A stretch of DNA of 64,000 nt from GCA-2686295 sp964402995 (GTDB taxonomy: Archaea > Nanobdellota > Nanobdellia > Woesearchaeales > GCA-2686295). Under the pieces are notes generated by a model. That model did no database searches. It saw nothing but the letters and a program-made list of their open reading frames with translations, and was not told the DNA's origin. Every line of letters begins with the position of its first letter. Within the stretch, counting starts at the first letter, position 1. This document shows positions 33,954-43,378 of this stretch, piece after piece. Position numbers and translations under genes: made by a program. The DNA lies in the NCBI GenBank assembly GCA_964402995.1, contig CAYOEA010000001.1:124001-188000 (forward strand), given 5' to 3'.

Positions 33954-36545
33954 TTAGTTCTCCAAAACAGAATTAATAATCTGCTTTATATTGATTTTCC
34001 CACCTTCAGTTCGTGATACATCCATACCATCTTCACCGTAAGCGAATTGAACAACTTTACCAGCTGCATCTCTAACAGTATAATCATATTCTACTTTGAT
34101 ATCCTGTAAAGCGTTTGCTAGTCTTCTGTAAAGATAACCGGATTTAGGTGTTCTAAGAGCAGTATCCATTAAACTGTCTCTTCCAGTCATTGCCATAAAG
34201 AATAGTTCGTGAGGTCTAAGACCTTGTTTGAAACCATTTTTAATGAAACCATGAGCTTCTGGACCTAAGTCGCCTTTTCTAAAACATGAGATTGTTCTAT
34301 CTTTGAAACCTTTGCTAATTCTCGCGCCTCTAAGAGCTTGCTGGCCTACACATGCTGCAATCTGAGCTAAGTTGATTAAATTTCCTCTTGCTCCTGATCG
34401 AACCATAGCCATAGTATCACTTCTAGGATCTGCGTTGTCAGCAACTATTTGACCTGCGTCGTTTCTTGCTTTGTTAAGTCTTTCAAGAATTCTAAGCTCT
34501 AAAGTTTCTTTTAAACTTCTTCCAGGAAGAAGCTCAAGAGTTTTAGTTTTATATTGCGCAATAATCTTATTAACAGCAGTATAAGCGTCATCCATCACTT
34601 TAGCAGATTCAGCAGTTGCTTTTTCTGATAAATCTCCATCAGCAAGTTTAGCAGTGAATCCATACTTTAGTAAGACTTCAATTCCTAGTTTATACATACC
34701 ACCAAGGATTTGAACCATTTCATCTCTACCAAATTGTTTGTGAATGTTTCTTAGTAGTAAACCTGAACCTTCTCCAAGATTTGATTTATCCATAACACCA
34801 GATAAAAGTTTTCCACCTTTAATCTTTACAATGTGGTTTGGATCATCTGCAGGAACGGATTTTGATTTACCATCAAAATTGAATGTTTCAGGCAAGATAA
34901 CTGAGAAAACTTCTCTTCCAGTAACAAAATCTTTGTTTGGAAGTGTTTTAAAATCAGTTACACCAGCTGATGCAAGTAAATCAACAGCTTGTTCTTTTGG
35001 AATTTTATCCATAAACTTAGTTAAAACATAGTTACCAGATATTGCGTCCTGGTTACAACCAATGATTGAAAGACCATATCTTGGACTAATTAACTGAGTT
35101 TGAACTTCCATTAAGATTTCTGCTTCTGCACGTGCTTCTTCTGTTTGAGGAATATGAAGATTCATCTCATCCCCATCAAAATCTGCGTTATAAGGCGCAC
35201 ATACAGCAGGATTTAATCTAAAAGTTAAACCTGGAAGAACTCTAACTCGGTGGCACATCATACTCATTCTATGAAGAGATGGTTGACGGTTGAAAAGTGA
35301 AATATCACCATTCATTAAGTGTCTCTCAATGATATATCCTGGTTGTAGTTCTTCTAAAAGCTGCTCTTTAGTTTCATCAGTAATCTTTTTTCTTTTGCCA
35401 TCAGGTCTTAAAATATAGTTTGCACCCGGGTAAGTTTCAGCTCCTCTTTCGATAAAGCCTTTTAGATACTTCAGATTCCATTGAGTTACTCTTTCTGGAA
35501 CAGTAAGTTTCATAGCAATAACTTTTGGAACACCAACTTCGTTAATGTTAAGTTTTGGATCCGGACTAATAACAGTTCTAGCTGAGAAGTTAGTTCTCTT
35601 ACCAGCAAGGTTATGTCTGATTCTTCCTTCTTTACTTTTAATTCTTGCAGTGATAGTTTTTAGTGGTTCTCCACTTCTATGTCTTGCAGGAGGAAGTTGT
35701 GCTACTTCGTTATCGAAGAATGTTGTTACGTGATACTGAAGTAAGTCCCATAAATCTTCAATAATGATTTCCGGAGCTCCAGCATTAATATTCTCAAATA
35801 ATCTTTGGTTAATTCTTACAATATCTCCAAGTTTGTGAGTTAAATCGTCTTCTGATCTTTCACCTGATTCTAGAGTAATTGAAGGTCTCATAGTTACTGG
35901 AGGAATAGGTAGAACAGTTAGTACCATCCATTCTGGTCTCACAGCTTTGTGATTCATACCAAAAACTTCTAAATCGTCATCATTAATTCTTTCAAGTCTA
36001 GCTCTAACTTCAATAGGAGATAATCTTTTATCTTCTTCAACGAAAGTACTAGGTTTTTCAAGACTAATTTTCAACTGTTTTTCTTTACAGTGAGGACATT
36101 TAGTAATTGTTTTAAGACTTGCCATGATTCCAGAAACTTTCTTTCTTCTTTCTTCAAGGCCCATTTCTTTACCAATAATTTCAAGTTCACTAGCATGTTT
36201 CTTGATTAATTCTTCTGGAATTAAAATTCTTCCACAAGCTCTACAAGTACATCTTTGTAAATCAAGAACTTCCTTGATAAATTTAATGTGAACAACTGGT
36301 CTTGCAAGTTCAATGTGACCAAAGTGTCCAGGACATTCCTTTAACTTATGACTACAAGTTTTACATTTTAAACCAGGGTCAATAACTCCAAGTCTAGTAT
36401 CCATCAGACCACCCACAACTGGGTAACCTTCTTTATCATAAAGCTCTGGAGTAACAATCTTTGCAGATGATGTGTTCTTAATCAAAATAGGACCCATAAC
36501 TGAAAACGAAATTGATTTAATTTTTTTATATGTAGGAGTTGACAT
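33954..36545 (-). CDS. rpoA1: RNA polymerase subunit A'
   Basis: An 863-residue largest-subunit fragment with the catalytic Mg2+ loop NADFDGDEMN. The N-terminal zinc site CKTCSHKLKECPGHFGH is present, as is a second Cys set CTCRACG and CPHCKEK. The bridge-helix region GHELFFMAMTGR-type motif appears as PHELFFMAMTGRDSLMDTALRT. It sits 1 nt after rpoB1 and 1 nt before rpoA2. Confidence 0.98.
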   Translation of the reverse strand: MSTPTYKKIKSISFSVMGPILIKNTSSAKIVTPELYDKEGYPVVGGLMDTRLGVIDPGLKCKTCSHKLKECPGHFGHIELARPVVHIKFIKEVLDLQRCTCRACGRILIPEELIKKHASELEIIGKEMGLEERRKKVSGIMASLKTITKCPHCKEKQLKISLEKPSTFVEEDKRLSPIEVRARLERINDDDLEVFGMNHKAVRPEWMVLTVLPIPPVTMRPSITLESGERSEDDLTHKLGDIVRINQRLFENINAGAPEIIIEDLWDLLQYHVTTFFDNEVAQLPPARHRSGEPLKTITARIKSKEGRIRHNLAGKRTNFSARTVISPDPKLNINEVGVPKVIAMKLTVPERVTQWNLKYLKGFIERGAETYPGANYILRPDGKRKKITDETKEQLLEELQPGYIIERHLMNGDISLFNRQPSLHRMSMMCHRVRVLPGLTFRLNPAVCAPYNADFDGDEMNLHIPQTEEARAEAEILMEVQTQLISPRYGLSIIGCNQDAISGNYVLTKFMDKIPKEQAVDLLASAGVTDFKTLPNKDFVTGREVFSVILPETFNFDGKSKSVPADDPNHIVKIKGGKLLSGVMDKSNLGEGSGLLLRNIHKQFGRDEMVQILGGMYKLGIEVLLKYGFTAKLADGDLSEKATAESAKVMDDAYTAVNKIIAQYKTKTLELLPGRSLKETLELRILERLNKARNDAGQIVADNADPRSDTMAMVRSGARGNLINLAQIAACVGQQALRGARISKGFKDRTISCFRKGDLGPEAHGFIKNGFKQGLRPHELFFMAMTGRDSLMDTALRTPKSGYLYRRLANALQDIKVEYDYTVRDAAGKVVQFAYGEDGMDVSRTEGGKINIKQIINSVLEN

Positions 36546-36546
36546 T

Positions 36547-38349
36547 TTAGTATTTACCCTCCAGTTTTAACTTAGGATTAATACACAAAGACTTTATTTC
36601 ATCAAGCATCAATTTGAAAGCATAACTCATCTCAATATCTGAGATTTCTGCATCTTCGCCATGAATAGCTGATATTTTTTTTCCAGTCCGAGCATTTTCC
36701 CAACCAATAGTTCCTGATTCTTCACAAATAGGAATAATTGTATTGTCAGATCCGAATCTCTCTTTTAGTACAAGTGAAGTTCCGTGAGCGATAAAAGTAT
36801 CTTTCTCCATCTCTCCAAGTCTTAATCCACCTTCGTTAGCTCTACCTTCAGTAGGTTGTCTTGTTAAAAGCTGGATAGGACCTCGTGCTCTTGAGTGAAT
36901 CTTGTTTGCAACCATGTGCTTTAATTTTAAGTAGTACATGTTACCAATAAATATTCTAGCGTTAAAACGTTCACCAGTTATACCATTGTACATTGTTTCA
37001 GTTCCGTTTTCTGCGAATCCATGTCCAAGTAATTCCTTTCTAAGATTAGATTCTTTTTCTGATTGAAACATAGTAGCATCAATCTGTCTTGCAGATAATG
37101 AACCAACTTTTCCAGCCATAAGCTCCATTAAGTGAGCCATAGTCATCCTTGATGGAATTCCATGAGGACTGAAAATTAAATCAGGTGTTAATCCTGAGTG
37201 TGAGTATGGCATATCAGTTTCAGGAACAATTATACTAATAACTCCTTTCTGACCATGTCTACTTGTAAACTTATCTCCGATTTCTGGAATTCTTTGGTCT
37301 CTAAGTCTAACTTGAACAAGTCTGTTACCTTCTGAGTTTTCAGTAATTGAAACAAAATCAACAATACCTTTTTCTCCGTGTTTTAGAGCCATTGATGATT
37401 CTCTTCTTGAACTTGAAGTTAAATTATATTCATCCATTGAACTTAAGAATCTTGGAGGACTTGTTTTACCAATAATAACGTCTCCTTCTCCAACAACTGC
37501 TTCTGAATGGATAATTCCATCATCACCAAGAAGTCTGTAATCGTTTTCAGATCTAAATCCTTTAACATCTTTATCAGGAATACCAACTTCATCAATTAAA
37601 CCACCAGAGTATCTTAACTCTTCTGCAATAATTGGTCTAAAGTAAGTACTTCTTGCAAAGCCTCTGTCAACAGAACCTTTATTGATAACAACTGCGTCTT
37701 CCATGTTATATCCTTGATATGACATGACAGCTACAATGATATTTTGCCCAGATGGGTGTTTATCAAAGTCTAAAACGTCTTGCATCAAAGTTTTAACAAT
37801 TGGAAATTGTGGATAATGTAAGATACTAACATCCATGTCCATTCTATTATAGTAATTAGCAACATAAAAACCAATTGCTTGCTTTTGGTTCTTTGCTCCC
37901 TGACTTAAACGTACACCGTGGTTATAGTTTCCGAAAGGAACATAAGAAGTTGCAATACCAACAATATCCATAGGACTAATTGCTAAGTGTGTATGTTCTG
38001 GAGTTAAATCTTCAGGAACAAATGCAACTAAAGCATTTTCTTCTTCAGTAGAATCCATGTAATCAATAACTCCCTGTTTAAGAAGATCAGACCATGTTAT
38101 TTCGTTCTTTTTTAGTTGTTGAATGTGTTTATCAGTAATTAATGATTTACCATCTTTAACAACAATTAAAGGCCTAGTTGAACGTCCGCTGGACATTTCA
38201 ACTTTAACAGTGTCAATATCCTTATCATAAAGAGCATTTATAGAAATAGGTAATTTTCCCATTCGTCTTTCAGAAATAATTCTTTCAACAAATTCTTCAG
38301 GATTTTTTATGACACCTACAAATTTATTATCTAAATATACTTCAGTCAT
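36547..38349 (-). CDS. rpoB1: RNA polymerase subunit B'
   Basis: A 600-residue C-terminal half of the second-largest subunit. It contains GQNIIVAVMSYQGYNMEDAVVINK, KFTSRHGQKGV and HSRARGPIQLLTRQPTEGRANEGG, all core active-centre motifs. The C-terminal zinc-binding Cys pattern of B subunits is degraded: the first CxxC is CEES and the second is HGED. The stop-start junction with rpoB2 overlaps by 4 nt. Split B subunits are known from euryarchaeal and some DPANN lineages. Confidence 0.97.
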   Translation of the reverse strand: MTEVYLDNKFVGVIKNPEEFVERIISERRMGKLPISINALYDKDIDTVKVEMSSGRSTRPLIVVKDGKSLITDKHIQQLKKNEITWSDLLKQGVIDYMDSTEEENALVAFVPEDLTPEHTHLAISPMDIVGIATSYVPFGNYNHGVRLSQGAKNQKQAIGFYVANYYNRMDMDVSILHYPQFPIVKTLMQDVLDFDKHPSGQNIIVAVMSYQGYNMEDAVVINKGSVDRGFARSTYFRPIIAEELRYSGGLIDEVGIPDKDVKGFRSENDYRLLGDDGIIHSEAVVGEGDVIIGKTSPPRFLSSMDEYNLTSSSRRESSMALKHGEKGIVDFVSITENSEGNRLVQVRLRDQRIPEIGDKFTSRHGQKGVISIIVPETDMPYSHSGLTPDLIFSPHGIPSRMTMAHLMELMAGKVGSLSARQIDATMFQSEKESNLRKELLGHGFAENGTETMYNGITGERFNARIFIGNMYYLKLKHMVANKIHSRARGPIQLLTRQPTEGRANEGGLRLGEMEKDTFIAHGTSLVLKERFGSDNTIIPICEESGTIGWENARTGKKISAIHGEDAEISDIEMSYAFKLMLDEIKSLCINPKLKLEGKY

Positions 38350-39830
38350 TTTGCAAGCTCCAAACCCATAGTTTTTAGTGAAGCTAGGATTTTCTCTTCA
38401 TTCTCTTTTTGAGTAACATTTGAAAGTAATGCTAAATTCTTTCTTAAACCAATGTTAGTTCCTTCTGGAGTCTCACTTGGACAAAGTCTTCCCAGATGAG
38501 TTGGGTGGAGAGCTCTTGCTTCGAAATTTTCTTGACTTGAAGAAAGTGGACTAACTACTCTTTGCAAATGTGATTGTGCTTGTAAGAAGTTTAGTCTTTC
38601 CATTCTTTGGGAAATACCTTTTCTTCCACCAACCCAGTTTCCAGTTGCCATTGAGCTGTAAAGTCTTTGAGTAAGAAGTTTTTCTCTAATAATTACCTTA
38701 ATACTTGGGAATTTTCCTCTCTTAACAATTCTTTGGAAATTGTAAAGGAAGTCTCCGATTAAGACTTTTAGATTAACTCTGAAAAGATCTGCTAATAAAT
38801 CACCTGGAAGTTTGATTCTTTTATTTCCATAGTGGTCTTTATCATCAATTGGAAGTGTTTTGTTTGCAACTAAGATAAATTTCTTAAGCATTTTACAAAG
38901 GTTATACGCCTTCATAACACGATCTTCTTTTTCAATTCCTAAATGAGGAAGTAAGTATTTGTCTAAGATTTCAGACATTCTTGTAAGTCTGATATCTCTT
39001 GATTGAGTGATTCCAATCTTTTTAGACATATAATCGATTGCTTCTTCATCGCTTTTAATATCAAGTTGTTCATATAGATTAATAATAATCTCTGAACTAT
39101 CATCCATATCAATAAACTTCATGATTTCTTCATCTTTAGTCATACCTAAAGCTTTTATTACAACAATTAAAGGAATTCTTTTAACTCTTGTAAATGTTAA
39201 ATAGAAGATACCATCTTTTAGTTTTTCAATTTGGTGAGGAATTTTATATGATCCACTTTCTGAAAATATTTTTCCAACAAATGGACTGACACCTAAAGAT
39301 GCTTTCTCAACCATAAATTTGTTTGAAGCTAAATCTTCAATGTTTACAATTGCTTTTTCAGTACCATTAATAATGAAATATCCGCCAGAATCATCAGGAT
39401 CTTCTCCTTTTTCAATAAGTTCTTTTTCATTTAAAGTGTGTAAATGGCAGAATTTTGATTTTAACATAATTGGCATACTTCCAATTTGTGTTTTGAAGCT
39501 TTCTTTTTGAACACCATTGATGTGAGAACTCATTTCAATAAAAATTGGTGCAGAATATGAAAGTTTTCTTAATCTTGCTTCTACAGGATAAATTGCTCTT
39601 TTAGAACCATCTGCTTCTGTAATTTCAGGTTTTGTAACCCAGATTTTGTCAAGTCTAATTTTGAACTCTTCAACGTTTGGTGGAATGATTGTTGGTTCGA
39701 TATCACGATTTTCGTTAATTATTTTCTGTAATTCTTTTTCTATGAACCGGTTGAAAGAGTTAATTGATGAAGCCACTATTGAGTTTTCCTCAAAGTATTT
39801 TCTCATAAGAGTTTCTGAGAATTCACTCAT
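38346..39830 (-). CDS. rpoB2: RNA polymerase subunit B''
   Basis: A 494-residue N-terminal half of the second-largest subunit, from MSEFSETLMRKYF. It has GGYFIINGTEKAIVNIEDLASN and the end RLCPSETPEGTNIGLRKNLAL. The upstream reading frame extends 22 codons into rpoH, but the internal ATG at 39830 fits the family start and overlaps rpoH by 8 nt. It is followed directly by rpoB1. Confidence 0.97.
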   Translation of the reverse strand: MSEFSETLMRKYFEENSIVASSINSFNRFIEKELQKIINENRDIEPTIIPPNVEEFKIRLDKIWVTKPEITEADGSKRAIYPVEARLRKLSYSAPIFIEMSSHINGVQKESFKTQIGSMPIMLKSKFCHLHTLNEKELIEKGEDPDDSGGYFIINGTEKAIVNIEDLASNKFMVEKASLGVSPFVGKIFSESGSYKIPHQIEKLKDGIFYLTFTRVKRIPLIVVIKALGMTKDEEIMKFIDMDDSSEIIINLYEQLDIKSDEEAIDYMSKKIGITQSRDIRLTRMSEILDKYLLPHLGIEKEDRVMKAYNLCKMLKKFILVANKTLPIDDKDHYGNKRIKLPGDLLADLFRVNLKVLIGDFLYNFQRIVKRGKFPSIKVIIREKLLTQRLYSSMATGNWVGGRKGISQRMERLNFLQAQSHLQRVVSPLSSSQENFEARALHPTHLGRLCPSETPEGTNIGLRKNLALLSNVTQKENEEKILASLKTMGLELAK

Positions 39831-40065
39831 TAATAACACCCCTGTAAAACAAAGTTTTGCCTGCAGTAGGACTTTTTCTTGCAATTTCAACAACATCTTT
39901 GTCTTTTATATCTAGATGTCTAATTGCAGGATCGTTGATAGAAATCTTTGGGAGCTCTTTGAAGCTCAAATTATATTTTTTCATTAAAGAATCTTTTTCT
40001 TTTTCATTTAGCTTACGGTGTTCAGGTATAAGCACATGAATAAGTTTTTCAGTTTTTGCCGCCAT
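39823..40065 (-). CDS. rpoH: RNA polymerase subunit H (Rpb5 C-terminal type)
   Basis: An 80-residue subunit. LIHVLIPEHRKLNEKEKDSLMKKYN and LPKISINDPAIRHLDIKDKDVVEIARKSPTAGKTLFYRGV are the full archaeal H sequence. The start is set at ATGGCGGCAAAAACT (40065), 24 codons inside the longest frame, because the family starts there. It leads the polymerase operon as usual. Confidence 0.96.
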   Translation of the reverse strand: MAAKTEKLIHVLIPEHRKLNEKEKDSLMKKYNLSFKELPKISINDPAIRHLDIKDKDVVEIARKSPTAGKTLFYRGVINE

Positions 40066-40158
40066 GATGCAATCCTCGTAGGAATATATTTTTTGAAGAA
40101 AAAAAAGGTTCTTTCGGCAAACCAATAATTCCTCCAAAACGTTGTATGTTATTATCTA

Positions 40159-40233
40159 TAGGTCGTACGGGATTCGAACCCGCGACCCCTTCATTAAAAG
40201 TGAAGTGCTCTAGCCAGGCTGAGCTAACGACCT
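40159..40233 (-). tRNA. tRNA-Lys (UUU)
   Basis: On the minus strand, acceptor AGGTCGT pairs with ACGACCT. The anticodon stem CTTCA/TGAAG encloses CTTTTAA, so the anticodon is TTT. The T-arm GCGGG-TTCGAAT-CCCGT is standard. There is no intron, and CCA is not encoded. It lies 17 bp downstream of tRNA-Asp and just upstream of rpoH, suggesting one transcript. Confidence 0.94.
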
Positions 40234-40250
40234 GTGTTAATGGTAAAAAA

Positions 40251-40325
40251 CACCCTGGCCGGGATTTGAACCCGGGTCGATGCCTCGACAGGGCATCATG
40301 ATAGGCCGAACTACACTACCAAGGT
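40251..40325 (-). tRNA. tRNA-Asp (GUC)
   Basis: Acceptor ACCTTGG pairs with CCAGGGT (one T-G pair), discriminator G. The anticodon stem ATGCC/GGCAT encloses CTGTCGA, so the anticodon is GTC, aspartate. The T-arm is CCGGG-TTCAAAT-CCCGG. No intron, CCA not encoded. It is the first tRNA of the pair after a leader of about 95 nt. Confidence 0.94.
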
Positions 40326-40455
40326 AATTGTGAAAATCAAGTTGCATAAGATTGTCTCAAATGAGTTTATTTTCGGTTAAACGAAGAATAATCATTCGAT
40401 GGAGCCCATACATCAATTTCCGTACTGCGTGGAAACAGCAAACTATTTATAAACC
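40326..40455 (-). promoter_or_regulatory. Promoter and leader of the tRNA-Asp/tRNA-Lys/rpo region
   Basis: A strong TATA box GGTTTATAAAT on the minus strand (about 40445-40455) predicts a start near 40420. About 95 nt then precede tRNA-Asp, with short inverted repeats but no ORF. This may be a leader removed by RNase P, or it may encode a small RNA. The rest of the gap to 40558 shows nothing further. Confidence 0.5.
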
Positions 40456-40558
40456 TTGCGCTTTGAATTGGAAAAAGTATGATGATTTTAACCAAAATCA
40501 AAGATTTTAGCATAAATAAGGTCATTTTAGACGTTTATCAATGGCTTAAACAAGACAA

Positions 40559-41641
40559 TTATTTTAGATAAACTACTTGTTTTGGAGCATTTTGTTGATG
40601 AGCCAAATACCACCCAAAATCAGAAACATGATTCGAAACTGATTTTTTCACTATTTTTCTTAATTTTGGACGTAAAATATTTCTATCAGCATAAATACTA
40701 TCCCCAATTAATACAATTTGATTAAACTTGTTAGTTTGAGGGATGGGTGCTTTTTCTAACTCAAAATGAGTATTTACAACGCTAAAAAAATATGTTTCAC
40801 CATCTTTTAGAGTAATAAAACCTTTTGCCCGAGGAATTTTTGAATTTTTAAAAAATGATTTAAGCTTTTCTTCATCAACAACTCCGTAAGTTTCGTAAAC
40901 AAATGCATTAATATTCTGATGTTTTTCTTTTTTATTTCGAAGAAATTTCCAATGCTTTTGAATTTCCCAAGCTAAATAAGACTTAGATTTTGGAACTTTT
41001 AGATCTGAAATGTAAACTGGTTTGATGCCTTTTAATATCTTTAAAGTATCAACTTTGCATTTTGTTGTTGGAATAACATGATGATTTAACAAATTTAAAT
41101 TTTTTAGTTGTTTATTCTTTTCTTTTACAGATATAAGATCGCATTTGTTTAAGATTACAACTGAAGCCCTATCAACATGACCTAAAGTATGAGAACTTAA
41201 TTTATTTGCGCTCGAAAAGCGCTCGGAGTCTATTATAGATATTACATATGGAACAATATTTCTAAAATCTTTTAAAACAGCTAAAACAGGATTGAGATTT
41301 GATGCTCCAGATGTTTCAATTATAAGAATATCAGGATTTGTTGGAATAACTTTTTTTAGAACACGTCTGAAATTATCAAGATTAACATTAGAAATACTAC
41401 CATCATTTATTTCTACAATTTCAACTGTGTGACTATTTGAAATCTTCCCATCAACACCAAGCCCTGCAACTTCATTCTCTATAATAACGATTTTTTTATC
41501 AGAATTTTGAGAAATGAATTGACCAACTAATTGAGTTTTACCACAACCCAAAAAACCAGTTACAATAATAATTTTAATTAAAGGTAAATCTTTTTGTGAT
41601 TTAGATAATTTCTTAGATTTAGATGATTTAACTTTAGCCAT
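40559..41641 (-). CDS. G3E-family GTPase (CobW/COG0523-like), CxCC motif absent
   Basis: A 360-residue P-loop GTPase of the G3E group, metallochaperones that insert or deliver metal ions. It has P-loop GFLGCGKT (29-36), ENEVAGLGVDG (usual NEFGxxGID), LIIETSGASNP-like switch region and NKCDL. The metal-binding CxCC, normally after VELxNG, reads VEINDGSISN, so the defining cysteines are missing. A C-terminal CobW-like domain (about 230-350) remains. It may be a chaperone with another binding mode or a different GTPase role. Confidence 0.75.
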   Translation of the reverse strand: MAKVKSSKSKKLSKSQKDLPLIKIIIVTGFLGCGKTQLVGQFISQNSDKKIVIIENEVAGLGVDGKISNSHTVEIVEINDGSISNVNLDNFRRVLKKVIPTNPDILIIETSGASNLNPVLAVLKDFRNIVPYVISIIDSERFSSANKLSSHTLGHVDRASVVILNKCDLISVKEKNKQLKNLNLLNHHVIPTTKCKVDTLKILKGIKPVYISDLKVPKSKSYLAWEIQKHWKFLRNKKEKHQNINAFVYETYGVVDEEKLKSFFKNSKIPRAKGFITLKDGETYFFSVVNTHFELEKAPIPQTNKFNQIVLIGDSIYADRNILRPKLRKIVKKSVSNHVSDFGWYLAHQQNAPKQVVYLK

Positions 41642-41679
41642 TTAGAAATTAAGATTATATAATGGTTTTAAAAAAGTTA

Positions 41680-42891
41680 CTATAAGTTTTGAAGTTCTTG
41701 ATTAAGAATTTGCACATATTGATCAACAGTTTTTGCAGAATTCGCTTTTGGAAAAATAGAAGTATCTTTACTATAAACTTGGTTTAATACGCCAATTACT
41801 TGCTTTGCATCTTCAATAAAAATATTCTCCCAATGAGGCAAATCATGTTCCAATATTTGTTTAGCGAGATTTTTGTCTACTTTCGATTCATCAATTTGTC
41901 CATATCGCTCACTATCAATACTTCCAGTTTTATTAGCTATTTTTTGATGTAGATAATTAGATGTTGTCTCATCCATTTTGTTTACAATCCAATAGGCATT
42001 AATTGCATAAGATAATAATTGTCCTTGGAATGATTTCTTAATATAATTATTACAATAATGATTCTCAATCTTAGATGAGATTGAATCAAAATCAGCACTT
42101 CGCCATTCGCCTAAAGGAACAAAATTAAAAAAGTAAGCTCTTGCTTCCATAAAAGAATTAACTTTTGAAACAGACCGTAATTTGTCAGGAAGCATTTTCA
42201 AATATTTTGACTGAGTTAAAGGATTTGTATTTGAATGAGCATTTATAAGAGCTCCACCAAACTCTAAACCTTGACGTAAAAAAGTATCATGTAATGCGAC
42301 ATTTTCATAAAAGTCCACATGATCTAATTCATGTCTTAGAACATTATAACTATAAGATTTGATAAAGTCAGAACCAGAATCAATTACCTTAATTAATAAA
42401 GACTGTGTAGATTCAATATTATTAAATAAATAGTCTTTGTAATTAGCATAAGGAACGCCCCTTTTATCCATCATACGTTTAAGTGATTGAAGCGAAGATG
42501 ACGAGTGAATTTCATGTTCAAAACGATAAAACTGTTTTTCAGGATCATCTAAAAATAATGCTACTCTAGATTCACCAAAACCACCTAGAAAATCTCGCGC
42601 AATATCAAAATAATTTATTAAATTCTTAACATCAGATTCAAGTGCTTTTTTTTTAGTCTTAAAAGCAAAACCCCGTATAATATTTAGAAGACTAATATTT
42701 AATGAAGGATTTTTATTAGTAGAACTTACAGCAGATGCAAAGGTGCCTGGAGTTTGATGAAAACCAATATTTAGATTAAAATTTGTAGGAACAGATAAAC
42801 CTAAGTCCCTTCGTTCTTCAATAGCAATATCCAATGAATCAACGATAGGTTTACGTGCAAATTCAAGAATAGGTTTAACTTCTACATACAT
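41680..42891 (-). CDS. Predicted zinc metalloprotease-like protein
   Basis: A 403-residue soluble protein with one HExxH zinc motif (His187, Glu188, His191 in NVLRHELDHVDFYE) and a Glu about 58 residues later (Glu249 in SFMEARAYFFN) that could be the third ligand as in gluzincins. The family is not recognised, no signal peptide is visible, and the rest is helical. Proteolysis is a prediction from the motif only. Downstream of it lies the G3E GTPase gene on the same strand. Confidence 0.5.
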   Translation of the reverse strand: MYVEVKPILEFARKPIVDSLDIAIEERRDLGLSVPTNFNLNIGFHQTPGTFASAVSSTNKNPSLNISLLNIIRGFAFKTKKKALESDVKNLINYFDIARDFLGGFGESRVALFLDDPEKQFYRFEHEIHSSSSLQSLKRMMDKRGVPYANYKDYLFNNIESTQSLLIKVIDSGSDFIKSYSYNVLRHELDHVDFYENVALHDTFLRQGLEFGGALINAHSNTNPLTQSKYLKMLPDKLRSVSKVNSFMEARAYFFNFVPLGEWRSADFDSISSKIENHYCNNYIKKSFQGQLLSYAINAYWIVNKMDETTSNYLHQKIANKTGSIDSERYGQIDESKVDKNLAKQILEHDLPHWENIFIEDAKQVIGVLNQVYSKDTSIFPKANSAKTVDQYVQILNQELQNL

Positions 42892-42926
42892 TAATGAAAG
42901 AAAAATAAAACCAATTATAAATATTA

Positions 42927-43295
42927 CTATTTCTTAGTGGTTAATTCAAACTTATTTTTCATGTTCTCAGGACAACCAATAAAATGACAAGGCTTCTTAG
43001 TTTGTTTACAAGCATAAGTAACCATGTTGTTTTCATCACATTGTTCTTTGAATTTACAAGTATTCCAAATGTAACCTTTCCATTCATCAACGTGAATAAA
43101 CATTAAATTGTCAGAACCAATAATAAGATTCTCAAGTTGTAAAAGTTTAGCATAAATATGCTTATTCTCAATAAGTTCAGATTCAACTAATTTTCTAATC
43201 TCTTCCTCTTTTTCCTTGATTTGATCTTGAGATTGCTCAATAATAAGCTTTTCTTCTTTAATGAACTCCTCATTAGAAATATTTTTTTTAGCCAT
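42927..43295 (-). CDS. Coiled-coil protein with C-terminal Cys cluster
   Basis: A 122-residue protein not recognised. Residues 5-45 form a charged coiled coil (EEKLIIEQSQDQIKEKEEEIRKL); the C-terminal part has five Cys and one His (NTCKFKEQC, YACKQTKKPCHFIGC), likely a zinc-binding module. It is upstream of and co-oriented with the predicted metalloprotease gene. Confidence 0.6.
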   Translation of the reverse strand: MAKKNISNEEFIKEEKLIIEQSQDQIKEKEEEIRKLVESELIENKHIYAKLLQLENLIIGSDNLMFIHVDEWKGYIWNTCKFKEQCDENNMVTYACKQTKKPCHFIGCPENMKNKFELTTKK

Positions 43296-43378
43296 AATAA
43301 TATTATGAACTTAATGACTTAAATATTTTTTGAAAAAATATTCAGGAAAAAAAAGGGAAAAAAAATTAATGAATTTAT

